Source of the DNA: WTFY01 sp965214675
Lineage (GTDB): Bacteria > Pseudomonadota > Gammaproteobacteria > UBA4575
Reading direction: 5' to 3'
Assembly (NCBI GenBank): GCA_965214675.1
Contig: OZ243969.1
Span: 1,804,864 to 1,868,863, forward strand
Length of the DNA stretch: 64,000 nt
Translations under genes and position numbers: made by a program
Shown here: positions 51,421 to 60,651 of the stretch, piece by piece
Numbering within the stretch: position 1 is the first letter of the stretch
Layout: every line of letters starts with the position of its first letter
Notes under the pieces: generated by a model
What the model saw: only the letters and a program-made list of their open reading frames with translations
Database searches by the model: none
What the model was told of the DNA's origin: nothing

Positions 51421-52323
51421 TTACCAAATAATTCCACCACTGCATCTACAGTCCACAAATATCAGGGTGAACAGTCCCAGCAAGTAAAAAATAGAGAAAC
51501 CGAATAATCTGCGCGTGCTTTGATGCGTAATTGGTTTGCGCGCAAAGTCTATTGTCAAAAGTAAATACGCCAGTCCTAGTACAACACTGAGCACAAGATA
51601 AGTGGGGCCAACCACTTGTAGCCAGTACATGGTGGTACTTACGGGAATTAGGACTATCGTGTACAGCAGCATTCGAATCTTCGTGGCCTGTTGCCCATTG
51701 GTCACAGGCAGCATGGGGAGCCCTGCCTGGCGGTACTCATCAGCTCGCAAGAGAGCCAGTGCCCAAAAATGTGGAGGCTGCCAAATGAACATGATCAGAA
51801 ACATGGCCAATGCTGGCAAGCCCACGTCGTTTGTAACCGCTACCCAGCCAATGACGGGCGGCAGTGCACCGGCCACACCACCAATTTCAGTGCACAGGGG
51901 TGATGAGCGTTTCAGCCATACGGTGTAGATCATCACGTAAAAATAGGTCGTCGCAGCTGCAAGATATGCTGTCAGGGGGTTCACCAGATAAAAAAGAATT
52001 GCAAATGACCACAGACTGAGCATTACGCCCAGCCACAAGGCCTGCTGCGGATGCAGGCGGTAACAGGGTAATGCGCGCATGCGGGTTCTCGCCATACGCT
52101 TATCCACTTCCCTATCTACATAATTGTTGAGTGCACCACTTGCGGAGGATGCAAGACCCGTTCCCAACAAGGTGAAGATGATCAGATCCAAAGTTACAGC
52201 ACCATTCCCAGCCAGCCACATCCCTGTAAATGTGGTGACCAGCACAAGTATGGTGATCCGTGGCTTGCACAACTCAACAAAGTCACTTGCCTGGTCACGT
52301 ACGGCTGTAATGGTGGCATTCAC
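51421..52323 (-). CDS. ctaB: Protoheme IX farnesyltransferase / heme O synthase (CtaB)
   Basis: Attaches a farnesyl group to heme B to make heme O, precursor of heme A for the oxidase encoded next. The 300-aa protein has about nine helices and the polyprenyl-transferase motif NNYVDREVDKRMARTRMR. The following block reads ALPCYRLHP where the family usually has RPLxxG, a small departure. WQPPHFWALAL is intact. The start is GTG with AAGGGAG upstream. Heme A synthase (ctaA) is not seen in the window. Confidence 0.9.
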   Translation of the reverse strand: MNATITAVRDQASDFVELCKPRITILVLVTTFTGMWLAGNGAVTLDLIIFTLLGTGLASSASGALNNYVDREVDKRMARTRMRALPCYRLHPQQALWLGVMLSLWSFAILFYLVNPLTAYLAAATTYFYVMIYTVWLKRSSPLCTEIGGVAGALPPVIGWVAVTNDVGLPALAMFLIMFIWQPPHFWALALLRADEYRQAGLPMLPVTNGQQATKIRMLLYTIVLIPVSTTMYWLQVVGPTYLVLSVVLGLAYLLLTIDFARKPITHQSTRRLFGFSIFYLLGLFTLIFVDCRCSGGIIW

Positions 52324-52951
52324 TGTTTAAGACACTCCCTTGTGAACCGTATGGCACATGAATAAATTTCTCATTGTGAGTTGGCTAGATTGAGATCGTG
52401 ACTGACCCGTCAGTATGTACAAGGATATTGTGCGGCGATCGTGTTGCTACTCTGTGTGCTTACGAATTGAACCAAAAATTGTATTGCTGGGGTATTCCCC
52501 ACTCTCATGTTTGAATCTCAAGGGACTGCTGCCCAATCCCATCAACAACAACTGCAAATTGGCATCTTGATGGCCAGTAACAGCCACGGTTGCCCTGGTC
52601 GTGCTACCCAACAGAATGGGCATACTACACTATGTAAAATCCAATCGACCGCCAAGATACCAAAGTGATCGGGAAAAGGTACCTGCCTGTTATGGATAAC
52701 CTCTAATTCTACCATATCTTCAGAAAGGGAGATGAAGCGCAGTGCGGGCCAAAACAGGCAAGTTCCTGGCTCAACCATTGCCGTAGTTCTAGCCAATTTA
52801 TGTTGACAGATTTCCCCGGAATGTTATTGGTAATAGGAACCATTTACAACAATATGCTGATCCCCTGCTGGCAGCAGGGAACCTCAAGATGCATTCGCCG
52901 TCACGATCACGGTGACCGGCTATCTCAGTCTGTGCATGACTCATCCTTTGA
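52324..52951. other. Intergenic region upstream of ctaB
   Basis: About 630 bases without a supported gene. Open frames here lack family features. It may hold the oxidase operon promoter and the lost 5' part of the outer-membrane protein remnant that follows. Confidence 0.45.
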
Positions 52952-53257
52952 ATGCCAAAAGTGAAGGAAATTGACCTGCCTCAGTACCTTTGGGAATTCT
53001 ATCTTGCGTCCGGACCTTCACTGCCCTCAGGTTATGCGCCTAGTGTTTCTTCGACTGACATGGTGTTTGCCTATCAGGCGGGTGCAGGAGTCAGCTATCA
53101 GTTCCGGGACAACCTCGTGTTGTGCCTGGGGTATCGCTACCCGGTCTCCGACGACCTGAAATTCAAGGGCAGGAGTAATCCTTTTGGCACTACGGTGCAC
53201 ACGAAAACCGACTTCGATGTCCAGTGCATAGAAATTGGTTTCCGATACCATTTCTGA
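52952..53257 (+). pseudogene. Outer-membrane beta-barrel protein, C-terminal remnant
   Basis: About 101 codons whose second half reads AYQAGAGVSYQFRDNLVLCL, GYRYP, DFDVQCIEIGFRYHF. This is the strand pattern and terminal Phe of small outer-membrane barrels of the OmpA/opacity type. No signal peptide or N-terminal strands are found upstream in any frame, so the gene appears truncated. It could be expressed as a short protein, but assembly into the outer membrane is unlikely. Confidence 0.6.
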
Positions 53258-53301
53258 GGGCCACAGGGTCTAACAGTTTACCCAACAAGGAGCGTGCTCT
53301 T

Positions 53302-54165
53302 TTACTGGATGGCTGGTTGACTTGAGAAGGGTTGGCTGTCACTTGTCCGCGTTCTCAGTTTCAGGCGCTGCAGGATGGCCGTTGCAATTTCTTCGATCGA
53401 GATGGAGGTGCTGTCCAGGAAGGGTGTATTGGCAGCCCTGAAAATAGCTTCTGCGCGGCGTATTTCGAACTCACATTGCTCCAATGAGGAATACCGGCTG
53501 TTTGGTCTCCTTTCCTGGCGGATTTTGTGCAATTCACCGGGTGACAAGGTGAGTCCGAACAGATGGTCCTGAACGCCCGCGATTGCTCCGGGAAGTGAGC
53601 TGCTTTCAAAGTCGGCATCTGCCAGTGGATAATTCGCAGCCTTGAGGTTGAAATGCATGGCCAGATAGAGGCAGGTTGGCGTTTTCCCGCTTCTCGACAC
53701 TCCGGTGAGCACGATATCTGCATTCTCCAAATCAGAAATTTTTGTTCCATCATCGTGGTTGAGCGTAAAATCCAGTGCTTCGATGCGCTGCACATATTTC
53801 AGCGGGCTGCCCACTCCGTGGGTTTCGCCCACCATATGCGAAGCATTCATGCCCAGACGCGATTCCAGTAGCGGGATGAACGTAGAAAAAATATCCAGCA
53901 CCGGAATGTCATGAGATAAGAAGAGGTGGGTAAGGGACTTGTCCGCAAGGCTGGTGAACACGATGGGTGGTGTAGGTTCTGAATCCATGATGGTTTTGAT
54001 ATGCGCAATAACGCGCCGCGCCTCCTGTTCACTAGAGACAAATGGATAGACCGTTTTGATGAATTCAGTGCCCGGAAACTGCGCAAACAGGGACTGGCCC
54101 AGCGATTCGATGGTGATCCCCGTGCTGTCTGAAATAAAAAACACATTTTGTTTTTTTGTGAGCAT
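53302..54165 (-). CDS. ppsR: PEP synthase regulatory protein PpsR (DUF299 kinase/pyrophosphorylase)
   Basis: A bifunctional enzyme that inactivates PEP synthase by ADP-dependent phosphorylation and reactivates it by phosphorolysis. The 287-aa protein starts MLTKKQNVFFISDSTGIT, with the P-loop-like GVSRSGKTPT and the C-terminal STSISIEEIA block typical of DUF299. A longer upstream frame is rejected. It is head-to-head with ppsA, with only 18 bases between the two ATG codons. Confidence 0.93.
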   Translation of the reverse strand: MLTKKQNVFFISDSTGITIESLGQSLFAQFPGTEFIKTVYPFVSSEQEARRVIAHIKTIMDSEPTPPIVFTSLADKSLTHLFLSHDIPVLDIFSTFIPLLESRLGMNASHMVGETHGVGSPLKYVQRIEALDFTLNHDDGTKISDLENADIVLTGVSRSGKTPTCLYLAMHFNLKAANYPLADADFESSSLPGAIAGVQDHLFGLTLSPGELHKIRQERRPNSRYSSLEQCEFEIRRAEAIFRAANTPFLDSTSISIEEIATAILQRLKLRTRTSDSQPFSSQPAIQ

Positions 54166-54183
54166 GTTGTAAATATACCTGAT

Positions 54184-56544
54184 ATGAACCGTTATACGAT
54201 CAATCTTAGTGAAGTCGGTGCTGAGGATGGGCCTTTGGTGGGAGGCAAGAATGCCTCTTTGGGTGAGATGATTCAGAACCTGGACACGTTGGGTGTGCAA
54301 GTACCCGGTGGATTCGCAACGACATCGGAAGCATTTCACATGTACCTGGCTGCCAACGGCTTGACCCGGAAAATTGCAGACCAGCTAGAGGCCACGGATG
54401 TGGAAGATATTTCCGAGCTGGCCCAGGCGGGGATGAATATACGCGCATGGATACTTGATGCTGAGATGCCTGATGAGCTGCATGCCGGGATTACCGAGGC
54501 TTATCTGGAGCTCGAGGCTAGTACCCAGCCGGATGTCGCTGTAGCAGTCCGCTCTTCTGCCACGGCCGAAGATCTGCCGGAAGCCTCTTTTGCAGGTCAG
54601 CAGGAGAGCTATCTGAATGTGCGTGGAATCTCAGATGTGCTGGCCGCGGTCAAGCAGGTGTTCGCATCCCTGTTCAGCGACCGTGCGATCGCATACCGCG
54701 AAGAAAAGGGATTCGGGCATGATGGGCTTGCACTTTCGGCCGGTATTCAGCAGATGGTCCGCAGCGATTTGGCCGCCAGCGGAGTGATGTTTACCTTGGA
54801 TACAGAATCGGGTTTCAGGGAGGTGGTGTTTATTACCGCCGGTTATGGGCTTGGGGAAACCATTGTTCAAGGTCAGGTAAACCCTGACGAGTTTTATGTT
54901 GCAAAGGCTGCCCTTGCCCGTAAGCACCCTGCCATCATCCGGCGCACCTGTGGCAGCAAGTTGCAGAAGATGATCTACAGGAATTCAGGCAGTGGTACGG
55001 AAACCGTAGACGTACCGGAATCCCAGCAAAACCTTTTTTGTATCACCGATGCAGAGATCGAGGCTCTTGCACGGACGGCAGTACTGATCGAGCAGCATTA
55101 CCAGCGGCCCATGGATATCGAATGGGCCAAGGATGGAGTTAACCAGAAACTGTACATCGTGCAGGCTCGCCCTGAAACTGTACAGAGCATAGAACGAAAA
55201 GTGATCGAGAAATACCTGCTTAAAGAAACGTCACAGGTGCTGGTGAGTGGCCGAAGCATCGGACAGCGCATCGGTGCAGGCACGGCCAGAGTCATACCTT
55301 CGTTGCAGGAAATTGGGCAGTTGCAGGCAGGTGAGGTACTGGTCACGGACATGACGGACCCTCACTGGGAGCCTGTGATGAAACGCGCAGCAGCCATCGT
55401 GACCAATCGTGGCGGGCGTACTTGCCATGCAGCGATCATTGCACGTGAACTGGGTGTGCCAGCCATCGTCGGGTGCGAGGAGGCCACACGCGCCCTGCAG
55501 GCTGCACAGGAGATAACCGTATCTTGTGCACAGGGGGATACAGGCTATGTGTATGAGGGCAGGCTTGAATTTGAGATCAGTAAAACCCGACTGGACAGCA
55601 TGCCTGACATTCCATGCAGGATCATGCTCAATGTCGGCGATCCCGGGCAGGCCTTTCTTTTTTCACAGACCCCCAATGCCGGTGTCGGTCTTGCCCGCCT
55701 GGAATTCATGATCAACAAGACGATCGGTGTGCATCCACGTGCACTGATTGATTTTGACCTGCTTCCAGGTGAACTCAAGGCGGCTATTGGTGAACGATGT
55801 ACTGCTTATGAGGATCCAGAGTCTTTCTATGTGGAAAAGCTGACGGAGGGCATTGCGACCTTGGCGACTGCATTTGAAGACAAACCTGTCCTCGTCCGCT
55901 TGTCGGATTTCAAGTCCAATGAGTATGCAAATCTGCTGGGTGGAAATCTGTATGAGCCTTCGGAAGAAAATCCAATGCTCGGGTACCGTGGGTCTTCAAG
56001 GTACCTTTCGGAGCAGTTTGCACCTTGTTTTGAACTGGAGTGCCGTGCCTTGCGCATCGTCCACAATGAGATGGGATTTTCGAACATCCAGATCATGGTG
56101 CCCTTTGTACGTACTCTCAAGGAGGCTGAGCGAGTGACTGCGTTGCTGGCTGAACATGGATTGAAGCGCTCGGAAAACGGGCTCAAGGTGGTGATGATGT
56201 GCGAGGTCCCTTCAAACGCGATACTGGCCGAAGAATTTCTGCGCCATTTCGACGGATTTTCAATCGGTTCAAATGATCTTACGCAAATGACGCTGGGACT
56301 CGATCGGGACTCGGAGCTTGTAGCCGGGCAGTTCGACGAAAGGGATGCGGCTGTCAGGTCCTTGATTGGCAAGGTAATCCGAACATGCCGGAAAGAAGAG
56401 AAGTATGTGGGCATCTGTGGACAGGGGCCCTCGGATTACCCGGATTTTGCGTATTGGCTGGTTGAGCAGGGCATTGACAGCATCTCGTTGAACCCGGACT
56501 CTGTGATTGGTACCTGGATGCACCTTTCAAAATACAGCGGTTGA
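54184..56544 (+). CDS. ppsA: Phosphoenolpyruvate synthase (PpsA)
   Basis: Converts pyruvate and ATP to PEP, AMP and phosphate, the entry to gluconeogenesis from C3 units. The 786-aa protein has an N-terminal ATP-grasp domain (VGGKNASLGEM, VRSSATAEDLPEASFAGQQ), the central phosphohistidine domain (TNRGGRTCHAAIIARELG, catalytic His) and a C-terminal PEP-binding TIM barrel (DFKSNEYANLLGG, GSNDLTQMTLGLDRDS). The ATG at 54184 starts MNRYTINLSEVG. Its regulator PpsR is encoded divergently. Confidence 0.96.
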   Translation: MNRYTINLSEVGAEDGPLVGGKNASLGEMIQNLDTLGVQVPGGFATTSEAFHMYLAANGLTRKIADQLEATDVEDISELAQAGMNIRAWILDAEMPDELHAGITEAYLELEASTQPDVAVAVRSSATAEDLPEASFAGQQESYLNVRGISDVLAAVKQVFASLFSDRAIAYREEKGFGHDGLALSAGIQQMVRSDLAASGVMFTLDTESGFREVVFITAGYGLGETIVQGQVNPDEFYVAKAALARKHPAIIRRTCGSKLQKMIYRNSGSGTETVDVPESQQNLFCITDAEIEALARTAVLIEQHYQRPMDIEWAKDGVNQKLYIVQARPETVQSIERKVIEKYLLKETSQVLVSGRSIGQRIGAGTARVIPSLQEIGQLQAGEVLVTDMTDPHWEPVMKRAAAIVTNRGGRTCHAAIIARELGVPAIVGCEEATRALQAAQEITVSCAQGDTGYVYEGRLEFEISKTRLDSMPDIPCRIMLNVGDPGQAFLFSQTPNAGVGLARLEFMINKTIGVHPRALIDFDLLPGELKAAIGERCTAYEDPESFYVEKLTEGIATLATAFEDKPVLVRLSDFKSNEYANLLGGNLYEPSEENPMLGYRGSSRYLSEQFAPCFELECRALRIVHNEMGFSNIQIMVPFVRTLKEAERVTALLAEHGLKRSENGLKVVMMCEVPSNAILAEEFLRHFDGFSIGSNDLTQMTLGLDRDSELVAGQFDERDAAVRSLIGKVIRTCRKEEKYVGICGQGPSDYPDFAYWLVEQGIDSISLNPDSVIGTWMHLSKYSG

Positions 56545-56747
56545 ATCGCAGTTCCCGCAGGGACCTGGGCGTTGCAGATCAGGTCCTTCAATTGGGGGTC
56601 CGGCAGTTAACAGATGATTTTGACGCGGCCCGATCTTGAAGCATGATCATTTGAAGCTTTATATGCATGCAACAATGCTGTAGCAACATCGTTATATTTT
56701 CGAGCAGTTACTGCTGTATGCTAGGGTAAAAAGAAAGGAGAAAAGCA

Positions 56748-57770
56748 TTGAAAGCTGTCGGTTTGTACAAGTACCTCCCGATTGATGAAACAGATTCATT
56801 ACTGGACCTTGAGGTGGAGCGACCCAACCCTACAGGCAAGGAGCTCCTGGTCAGTGTGAAGGCCATTGCTGTAAATCCAGTAGATACAAAAATGCGGGCT
56901 CCGCAGGACAAGGTGGAGAAAGCCCCCCGCATCCTGGGATGGGATGCAGCGGGCGTAGTTGAAGCCGTGGGCCCGGATGTGACGCTCTTCAGGCCGGGAG
57001 ATGAGGTGTTTTATGCTGGGAGCTTCATTGACCCGGGTTGCAACAGCGAATTTCATCTTGTTGATGAGCGCATCGTAGGTGGCAAGCCAAAATGCCTGGA
57101 TTTTGCCCAGGCTGCAGCCCTGCCGCTGACGAGCATCACGGCATGGGAGGCTTTGTTTGATCGATTGGGGATTGATTCAGGGGGTTCGGACCGAGGTCGG
57201 CAACTTCTCATCATCGGCGGGGCAGGAGGAGTAGGCTCCATTGCTACACAATTTGCCAAGCAGGTCGCTGAACTGACAGTAACTGTCACTGCCTCACGCC
57301 CAAAGTCCCAAGTATGGTGCAAGGAATTCGGCGCAGATCATGTGATCAATCATTATCTGGATATTCCGGAACAGATGAGCCAGCTTGGAATTGCTGAATA
57401 TGAATATATCTTGTGCCTTAACGATACAGATAAGTACTGGCAGACAATGGCAGCGTTGATCGCGCCACAGGGAAAAATCTGTTCTATCGTCGAAACAGCA
57501 GCCTATGTTGATCTTGGTGCGCTAAAGAGCAAAAGCGCGACCTTTGTCTGGGAGTTCATGTTTACCCGCTCCATGTATGAAACAGACGACATGATTGAGC
57601 AACATCACCTGCTGAACAGGGTTGCAGACCTGGTGGATGCGGGAACGATCAGGACCACCGTCAACAAAGTACTTGAGCCTATCAGTTCGAAGAACGTGAA
57701 GGCAGCCCATGCCGAGATTGAGAACCGGCATACGATGGGCAAGATCGTGCTGCAAGGCTGGGGTTCTTGA
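56748..57770 (+). CDS. Zinc-independent medium-chain oxidoreductase (quinone-oxidoreductase/ZADH-like)
   Basis: A 340-aa MDR-family NAD(P)H-dependent oxidoreductase. The N-terminal GroES-like domain has AIAVNPVDTKMRAP and ILGWDAAGVVEAVGPDV; the Rossmann domain has LLIIGGAGGVGSIATQFAKQ. The zinc ligands of classical alcohol dehydrogenases are absent, so it groups with quinone or alkenal reductases (ZADH1/QorB-like). The TTG start is supported by AAGGAG seven bases upstream. The substrate is unknown. Confidence 0.87.
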   Translation: MKAVGLYKYLPIDETDSLLDLEVERPNPTGKELLVSVKAIAVNPVDTKMRAPQDKVEKAPRILGWDAAGVVEAVGPDVTLFRPGDEVFYAGSFIDPGCNSEFHLVDERIVGGKPKCLDFAQAAALPLTSITAWEALFDRLGIDSGGSDRGRQLLIIGGAGGVGSIATQFAKQVAELTVTVTASRPKSQVWCKEFGADHVINHYLDIPEQMSQLGIAEYEYILCLNDTDKYWQTMAALIAPQGKICSIVETAAYVDLGALKSKSATFVWEFMFTRSMYETDDMIEQHHLLNRVADLVDAGTIRTTVNKVLEPISSKNVKAAHAEIENRHTMGKIVLQGWGS

Positions 57771-57882
57771 CTGCAAGCACCTGTAGACTACCAGAGAAGT
57801 TTCAGGCCGGAACGAGAGTCTGCAGACCCGCCTTTTAAGATGGCCACCCATCGCTGCCATGGGTTGCAGCCATAACTGATTT

Positions 57883-58713
57883 TCATTGCACGGGTATTTT
57901 TTGCAACAGTATTTTCCGCCAATGGTCGCTCAGGTTACCTAGTGCGATGAATGGAGGGTTAAGCAACGAGTCTTTCGTGTTGTAACGCAAGTCCATGAGT
58001 TGGGTGTCGACCAGCGAACCTCCTGCTTCACGCACGACACAATGCGCGGCTGCTGTATCCCATTCAGAAGTAGGCCCGAAACGGGGATAGAGATCTGCAC
58101 GACCTTCAGCCACCAGGCATGTCTTGATCGAACTGCCAACCCTGATCAGTTCATGCTTGCCAATCTGGGATAGCAGGGTCTGCAAGGAGGGACCCGTGTG
58201 TGCCCGGCTGCCACATATCGTTGGGGTGGAATCAGGTGCAGAGAAACGGGTCCTGATTCTGTGTGCAGCCTGCTTGTGCTCCTGCTTGAAAGCACCATGT
58301 CCTGTCGCTGCAAAATAACAGGTGCCCTTTGCCGGTAGGTAGACGGCCCCGAGATGTGCGACGTGGTCGATGACCAGGGCGATGTTTACGGTGAATTCAT
58401 CATTTTTCTTGATGAATTCCCGGGTTCCGTCCAGGGGGTCTATCAACCAGTACTGTTTCCATTTTGCTCTTTGGTCATACGGGATCATAGCTGACTCTTC
58501 CGATAGCACGGGGATGTCCGGCGTCAGCATTTGCAGTCGTGTGCAAATCAGGCGGTGAGAGGCAAGGTCTGCCGTGGTCAACGGGGAATGATCTTCTTTC
58601 TCCGCTATCTCAAAGCCACCGAGATAAATTTTCATGATCTCCTGTCCGGCCTGCTTTACAATATCGCAGACCGGAGCGATGAGAGCTTCAAGCTTTTTGG
58701 TATCCAGGTCCAT
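57883..58713 (-). CDS. cysQ: 3'(2'),5'-bisphosphate nucleotidase (CysQ)
   Basis: Hydrolyses PAP/PAPS by-products of sulfate assimilation. The inositol-phosphatase-fold motifs are VLSEES (metal ligands), IDPLDGTREFI and WDTAAAHCVVREAGG. The 276-aa length and CysQ-type ITTADLASHRLI-like region (PLTTADLASHRLICTRL) favour CysQ over SuhB. It is convergent with the oxidoreductase gene and divergent from the HAD gene yrfG, its common neighbour in gammaproteobacteria. Confidence 0.92.
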   Translation of the reverse strand: MDLDTKKLEALIAPVCDIVKQAGQEIMKIYLGGFEIAEKEDHSPLTTADLASHRLICTRLQMLTPDIPVLSEESAMIPYDQRAKWKQYWLIDPLDGTREFIKKNDEFTVNIALVIDHVAHLGAVYLPAKGTCYFAATGHGAFKQEHKQAAHRIRTRFSAPDSTPTICGSRAHTGPSLQTLLSQIGKHELIRVGSSIKTCLVAEGRADLYPRFGPTSEWDTAAAHCVVREAGGSLVDTQLMDLRYNTKDSLLNPPFIALGNLSDHWRKILLQKIPVQ

Positions 58714-58746
58714 TACCAGCAGGTAGTTATCTAGGAATCCTTGTTT

Positions 58747-59409
58747 ATGCCAATGTCAGCCGTCTGGGGAAAGGTCAATACTGTATTTCTGGACATGGAT
58801 GGAACCCTGCTTGACCTGAGTTTCGACTCGTATTTCTGGCTGCAGCACCTGCCCTTGAGGTACAGCCAGAAATACCAGATGGAATTTAGTCATGCGAGGG
58901 AGCTATTGCAGTCCTATTATAAAGGAAAAGCCGGCACACTGGATTGGTATTGTACGGATTACTGGACAAAAGAACTGGGTCTTGAAGTCGCTGCATTGAA
59001 ACGGGAGATCGCCTGGCGAATACGGATTTTCCCCAGTGCAAAACACTTTTTGGAAAAGCTGGCCTCGTCAGAAAAATGTATTGCCCTGGTGACCAATGCA
59101 CATCCTGACACCATTGCTGTAAAGATGCAGTCAGTGCAAATAGAGCCGTATTTTGACCGCATCATTTCATCGCATGATTTCGGGTGTCCCAAGGAGCAGC
59201 AGGAATTCTGGAAAAATTTGAGGCGTGCCTATCCGTTTGACCCGGAAACTACCCTTTTCATCGACGACAATCTGGATGTGCTTGCCGCTGGAGAAGCTTA
59301 TGGCATTCGCCACTTAATTACCATTCAGCAACCAGACAGCTCCAGACCAAAACGGGATGCCTTGCCGTATCCATCTATTTCAGATTTTTCCGAGATCATG
59401 CCGGAGTGA
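58747..59409 (+). CDS. yrfG: HAD-family GMP/IMP nucleotidase (YrfG)
   Basis: A 220-aa HAD phosphatase with motif I VFLDMDGTLLDLSFD, motif II LVTNAHPDT, the lysine in FGCPKEQQEFW and motif IV TLFIDDNLDVL. The cap segment YFWLQHLPLRYSQ is typical of YrfG, which dephosphorylates GMP and IMP. AGGA lies ten bases upstream of the ATG at 58747. Adjacent and divergent to cysQ, as in many relatives. Confidence 0.9.
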   Translation: MPMSAVWGKVNTVFLDMDGTLLDLSFDSYFWLQHLPLRYSQKYQMEFSHARELLQSYYKGKAGTLDWYCTDYWTKELGLEVAALKREIAWRIRIFPSAKHFLEKLASSEKCIALVTNAHPDTIAVKMQSVQIEPYFDRIISSHDFGCPKEQQEFWKNLRRAYPFDPETTLFIDDNLDVLAAGEAYGIRHLITIQQPDSSRPKRDALPYPSISDFSEIMPE

Positions 59410-59826
59410 CTAGCCCCTGTGCCAATGCTTGAAGCGTTTTTTGCAGTATTCCAGTAACGTTTCATAATTTGGGAAGTGCAGGTCATAGTCGTTTTCCACT
59501 GGAGCATCGAATTCGCAGTAGTCATTGTCGTGATCGCGGCAGATCTGCGGACGCGCCTCATAGATCCCGCAATGTCCATCTTTCTGAAGGTGTGAGCAGC
59601 GTCCGGCTATCATCAACCACCAGCCTTCATCGTCCTTGTACACCTCAACACCTTCATGTGACACCTGCCAAAGCATATGCTCGTAATCCAGCTTGCTTCG
59701 GGGTGTTAGAAGTTCTTCCGTGACATAGGTGCAGCAATACGAGTTCGTGCAGTAGCCGCATTTATTTTCAGCTGTAATCTTAATGCCCGGCTCAAGCTTT
59801 ATCTTGATGTCTGAAAGGCGTTCCAT
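59410..59826 (-). CDS. YkgJ-family cysteine-cluster protein
   Basis: A 138-aa protein with the UPF0153/YkgJ pattern of cysteines: CGYCTNSYCC, RCSHLQKDGHCGIYEARPQICR and a late DYCEFDAP. These cysteines are thought to bind zinc or an iron-sulfur cluster. Function is unestablished. It is convergent with yrfG, whose stop is adjacent, and follows the small gene at 59848 on the same strand. Confidence 0.82.
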   Translation of the reverse strand: MERLSDIKIKLEPGIKITAENKCGYCTNSYCCTYVTEELLTPRSKLDYEHMLWQVSHEGVEVYKDDEGWWLMIAGRCSHLQKDGHCGIYEARPQICRDHDNDYCEFDAPVENDYDLHFPNYETLLEYCKKRFKHWHRG

Positions 59827-59847
59827 GAGTTTGAATGTAGGGCAGCC

Positions 59848-60132
59848 TTAGTTGTCATCCTTTGACTTCTTGGGCGGGGGCTTGAACTTGAGGACGGTTG
59901 AGGTGTGTGGTTTGTCGGCAAATTGAGGACGATCCTTGTTTGCGATTCCGATTTCTTCGATAAGCTCGCGCTCCCGCGCAGCGATGAGGCTGAAGCAATC
60001 CCGGATGTCCTTGATCGTTTGTTCGCTTAGGGCATGTCGTACACCCGGTCCTGGGGTTGTATCCCGCACAATCTGGGCTAGCAGTTTGCGCATTACGAGC
60101 AGTATGCGCTGCTCCTTACTTCTGCTAGTCAT
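59848..60132 (-). CDS. Hypothetical small protein
   Basis: A 94-aa basic, mostly helical protein with a proline-lysine tail (KFKPPPKKSKDDN). No domain is recognised. It is 21 bases upstream of the YkgJ-family gene and probably cotranscribed with it. Confidence 0.55.
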   Translation of the reverse strand: MTSRSKEQRILLVMRKLLAQIVRDTTPGPGVRHALSEQTIKDIRDCFSLIAARERELIEEIGIANKDRPQFADKPHTSTVLKFKPPPKKSKDDN

Positions 60133-60337
60133 ATTAAATGGGGTCCAGGTGCTGTCTCGCGCTTTTGTTTAATTGGCTTGTAAACCTCAATATAGCCTAA
60201 CAGATTTTTATCCAGATACCATCTCATGCCGAGGGGAAAAGAGATACAGTATTAACCTGTTTAGCATGAACAATTTTTGCGGTAGCATGTGGTGTGTCGA
60301 TCGTTCGATCTCTTATCCAAGGCCAGGAGAGCAAGGC

Positions 60338-60649
60338 ATGTATCAGGCGCAGTTTTCAATCGGTCAGGTTATTATTCATAAAAAATTTAATTACCGGGGT
60401 GTCATTTTTGATGTGGACGCGCACTATAGTGGTACAAACGAATGGTACGAACAGGTAGCAAAGTCCAGGCCTCCCAAGGACAAGCCCTGGTACCATGTGC
60501 TGGTGGACGGACAGCTGATGACCACCTACGTTGCTGAACAGCATCTGGAGATGGATGTTTCAAAGGCACCCATTACCCACCCCCTGGCTGAAGACTACTT
60601 CGACTCCTTTGAAGGTGGGCTATATCGCAGTTTCCGCAACACCAATTAA
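60338..60649 (+). CDS. hspQ: Heat shock protein HspQ (hemimethylated-DNA-binding fold)
   Basis: A 103-aa protein of the HspQ/YccV family. It starts MYQAQFSIGQVIIHKKFNYRG, with GVIFDVDAHYSGTNEWYEQV, PWYHVLVDG and TTYVAEQHLE. In E. coli it is a Lon substrate and allosteric activator that stabilises abnormal proteins. AGGAGA precedes the ATG at 60338; the longer upstream frame has no similarity. The terB-like gene follows after two bases. Confidence 0.92.
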   Translation: MYQAQFSIGQVIIHKKFNYRGVIFDVDAHYSGTNEWYEQVAKSRPPKDKPWYHVLVDGQLMTTYVAEQHLEMDVSKAPITHPLAEDYFDSFEGGLYRSFRNTN

Positions 60650-60651
60650 CC

